Shown piece after piece: positions 4,968 through 6,174 of a stretch of DNA of 6,174 nucleotides; position 1 is the stretch's first letter; every line of letters begins with the position of its first letter. Source of the stretch: Blastocatellia bacterium (GTDB lineage Bacteria; Acidobacteriota; Blastocatellia; Chloracidobacteriales; JADJPF01); contig JAHFUF010000335.1 of the NCBI GenBank assembly GCA_023265235.1, positions 1-6,174 on the forward strand, read 5' to 3'. The notes under the pieces are model-generated. The model was not told the origin of the DNA and did not search any database. It saw only the letters and a list, made by a program, of their open reading frames with translations. Both the position numbers and the translations under genes were made by a program.

Positions 4968-5978
4968 ATGAGCCCAAGAAGACAGTCGTCTATTCCTATT
5001 AGTTCTACCAATTCAAATCATTCAAATAGCGACAAAAAAACTAAAAGGTTATCTAATGAAGTAAGGCTTTCGGCCTATGGTTGTACAGACGTAGGAGTAG
5101 TACGTACAAATAATGAAGATAATTTTTTACTTTCTGATCTAGCTACAGGTGCGCAAATAGCTGGCGAAGAGATTAACAACCAAAAAATCAGTAAACGAGG
5201 AACATTACTGGTGATCTCTGATGGTATGGGTGGTGCACAAGCAGGAGAAGTTGCTTCAGCAATGGCTGTGGCTGCTGTGCGTAGTGAACTGCTCAAGTCT
5301 GTTGCATCTCGACCTGTTGAAGAACAGTTTATTAAAGCTGTACAACGCGCTAATTATTTGATTTGGAAAGAAAGCCAAGACAATTCTTCCAAATCTGGAA
5401 TGGGTGCAACTTTAACTGCCGTTTTAATTCGCGATAATAAGGCTTATATTGCTGAGGTTGGTGATAGTCGGGCTTATTTAATACGAGGAGAATCTATCCT
5501 TCAAGTTACTATAGATCAGTCACTAGTAGAATTATTAATTTTAGCTGGTGAACTTTCTCGTGAAGAAGCTGAACATGCTCCAATAAAAAATGTTATTTTA
5601 CAAGCAATGGGAACACAACAGGAAGTTAAAGTAGCTCTTACTGGTGTTGACCTGCGTAGAAGTGATTATTTATTGCTTTGCTCTGATGGTTTGTCTAATA
5701 AAGTAACTGAAGCAGAAATGCTTAAGTTTACCCTTAAAGCCAGTAGCATGGAAATGGCTTGTAAACAATTAATAGAACTAGCCAAAAGACGTGGTGGTGA
5801 AGACAATATAACAGTAATAATAGGGCAGTTTGATGGTGATGGATTAGCACCGCAACTTCAAGATACTCATTTTGAAAACTCAGTACATTCTATAGTCTCA
5901 TTTTACCCTACTCCTGACGAAGATAGTCAAGCCCCAGAATCAAGAACACAACCTTTATCTGACCCAATGCTAGGTTAA
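4968..5978 (+). CDS. PP2C-type (Stp/PrpC-like) serine/threonine protein phosphatase
   Basis: This is a full PP2C (PPM) domain, which removes phosphate from Ser/Thr of proteins using metal ions and usually counteracts Hanks-type kinases in the cytoplasm. From ATG 4968 (336 aa) the motifs run in order: TDVGVVRTNNED (40-51), SDGMGG (84-89), GMGATLTA (144-151), VGDSRAYL (164-171), TIDQSLV (181-187), CSDGLSN (238-244) and GGEDNITV (276-283). The expected metal ligands D85, D240 and D279 and the GDSR Asp (D166) are all there. Q184 replaces the His often seen in the T-x-DHS loop. The first 30 residues and the last 40 or so look disordered. GGAGGT (4949-4954) stands 13 nt before the ATG, rather far. 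An in-frame TTG at 4935 would add 11 residues but lacks a ribosome site and would place GGAGGT inside the gene. No partner kinase is in view. Confidence 0.94.
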   Translation: MSPRRQSSIPISSTNSNHSNSDKKTKRLSNEVRLSAYGCTDVGVVRTNNEDNFLLSDLATGAQIAGEEINNQKISKRGTLLVISDGMGGAQAGEVASAMAVAAVRSELLKSVASRPVEEQFIKAVQRANYLIWKESQDNSSKSGMGATLTAVLIRDNKAYIAEVGDSRAYLIRGESILQVTIDQSLVELLILAGELSREEAEHAPIKNVILQAMGTQQEVKVALTGVDLRRSDYLLLCSDGLSNKVTEAEMLKFTLKASSMEMACKQLIELAKRRGGEDNITVIIGQFDGDGLAPQLQDTHFENSVHSIVSFYPTPDEDSQAPESRTQPLSDPMLG

Positions 5979-6000
5979 TTAAGTTAACTAGGTTAATAAG
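5970..6000 (+). repeat. Imperfect 18-bp tandem duplication across the PP2C stop codon
   Basis: CTAGGTTAAT occurs at 5970-5979 and again at 5988-5997, an 18-bp period, each followed by an A/T-rich AAG-containing stretch. The first copy contains the TAA stop of the phosphatase gene. It is probably a small slippage duplication of no known function. Confidence 0.6.
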
Positions 6001-6023
6001 TTTTATCATCTTGTGAAAAGAAG

Positions 6024-6060
6024 ACCCCACTTCAAAACAGGTTGTTGGATTAAGTGGGGT
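6024..6060 (+). terminator. GC-rich stem-loop after the PP2C gene, possible terminator
   Basis: ACCCCACTT (6024-6032) and AAGTGGGGT (6052-6060) form a perfect 9-bp stem with a 19-nt loop, 45 bp after the phosphatase stop. The sequence behind it, ATGAATTTTC, has only a short T-run, so termination would be weak. It may instead be the first stem of the palindromic element that follows. Confidence 0.4.
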
Positions 6061-6072
6061 ATGAATTTTCAA

Positions 6073-6137
6073 AACTCCGTTAGGAGTTAAAACCTCGTTA
6101 GAGGTAAGTCTCTATAATTACTTTCATAACTATAGAG
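6073..6137. repeat. Tandem small palindromes with shared GTTA loop, possible interspersed element
   Basis: AACTCC-GTTA-GGAGTT (6073-6088) and ACCTC-GTTA-GAGGT (6092-6105) are perfect hairpins with the same four-base loop, 3 bp apart. A third stem, CTCTATA (6110-6116) with TATAGAG (6131-6137), follows at once. The stems differ in sequence but keep the loop, which suggests selection on structure or derivation from one palindromic repeat family. This resembles REP-like or MITE-like extragenic elements. No transposase or target-site duplication is visible. Confidence 0.45.
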
Positions 6138-6174
6138 TAGACCCACATCGCCAATGTTAAGAAGGGTTTGTATG

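Larger units (their letters stand above)
5979..6174. other. Non-coding right end with clustered stem-loops
   Basis: No coding frame of useful length is seen on either strand. Four stem-loops lie in about 115 bp (6024-6060, 6073-6088, 6092-6105, 6110-6137). At the very edge, GAAGG (6161-6165) precedes an ATG at 6172-6174 by 6 nt, so a gene might begin there, but three bases are no evidence for it. Confidence 0.5.

Noticed and set aside
5075..5296. 73-codon open frame on the minus strand inside the phosphatase gene
   Set aside because: It lies wholly opposite the conserved PP2C motifs NED and DGMGG, has no visible ribosome site and resembles no known protein; it is a shadow of the real gene.
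6073..6105. CRISPR-like repeats
   Set aside because: The two GTTA hairpins differ in sequence, are only 3 bp apart and have no spacers between them.

Overview
The window is AT-rich (by eye, well under 40% GC) and reads as ordinary bacterial chromosome with long non-coding gaps. It holds five protein genes and no rRNA, tRNA, CRISPR array or recognisable transposase. The gene mix suggests a free-living Gram-negative-type bacterium: a Rieske oxygenase, a secreted PD40-propeller/FN3 protein, a PP2C phosphatase and an RNase D-like nuclease. An AT-rich acidobacterial lineage would fit, but that is inference; there is no phylogenetic marker in view.

Layout: (1) 1-611, minus strand: the first 203 codons of a Rieske non-haem iron oxygenase alpha subunit, running off the left edge. 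It has its own extended -10 promoter in the 177-bp divergent gap (612-788). (2) 789-1856, plus: a DnaJ-like substrate-binding protein with no J domain, only two of the four zinc-finger repeats, a Pro/Gln/Tyr-rich linker with a triple YAQQDR repeat, and a two-helix membrane tail. (3) 1857-2163: a 307-bp gap with alternative stem-loops, a near-perfect 26-bp palindrome and a sigma70-like promoter whose -35 lies inside that palindrome. (4) 2164-3729, plus: a secreted protein with seven WD40-like (PD40) strand motifs and a C-terminal FN3-like domain, closed by a textbook intrinsic terminator at 3752-3786. (5) 3798-4712, plus: a DEDDy 3'-5' exonuclease of the RNase D type with a winged-helix-like C-terminal part, starting only 11 bp after the terminator and with no Shine-Dalgarno sequence. 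(6) 4713-4967: a gap with clustered ACAAT/ATTGT inverted repeats, a perfect TTGACA and a hairpin. (7) 4968-5978, plus: a complete PP2C Ser/Thr phosphatase. (8) 5979-6174: a chain of four stem-loops, two of which share the loop GTTA, looking like a small interspersed palindromic element.

The genes do not form an obvious pathway. Separate promoters, a strong terminator and wide gaps suggest mostly independent transcription units. The points most worth a second look are the rearranged, membrane-anchored DnaJ-like protein, the exonuclease/winged-helix architecture, the terminator placed against the exonuclease start, the palindrome over the promoter at 2029-2058, and the palindromic array at the right end.
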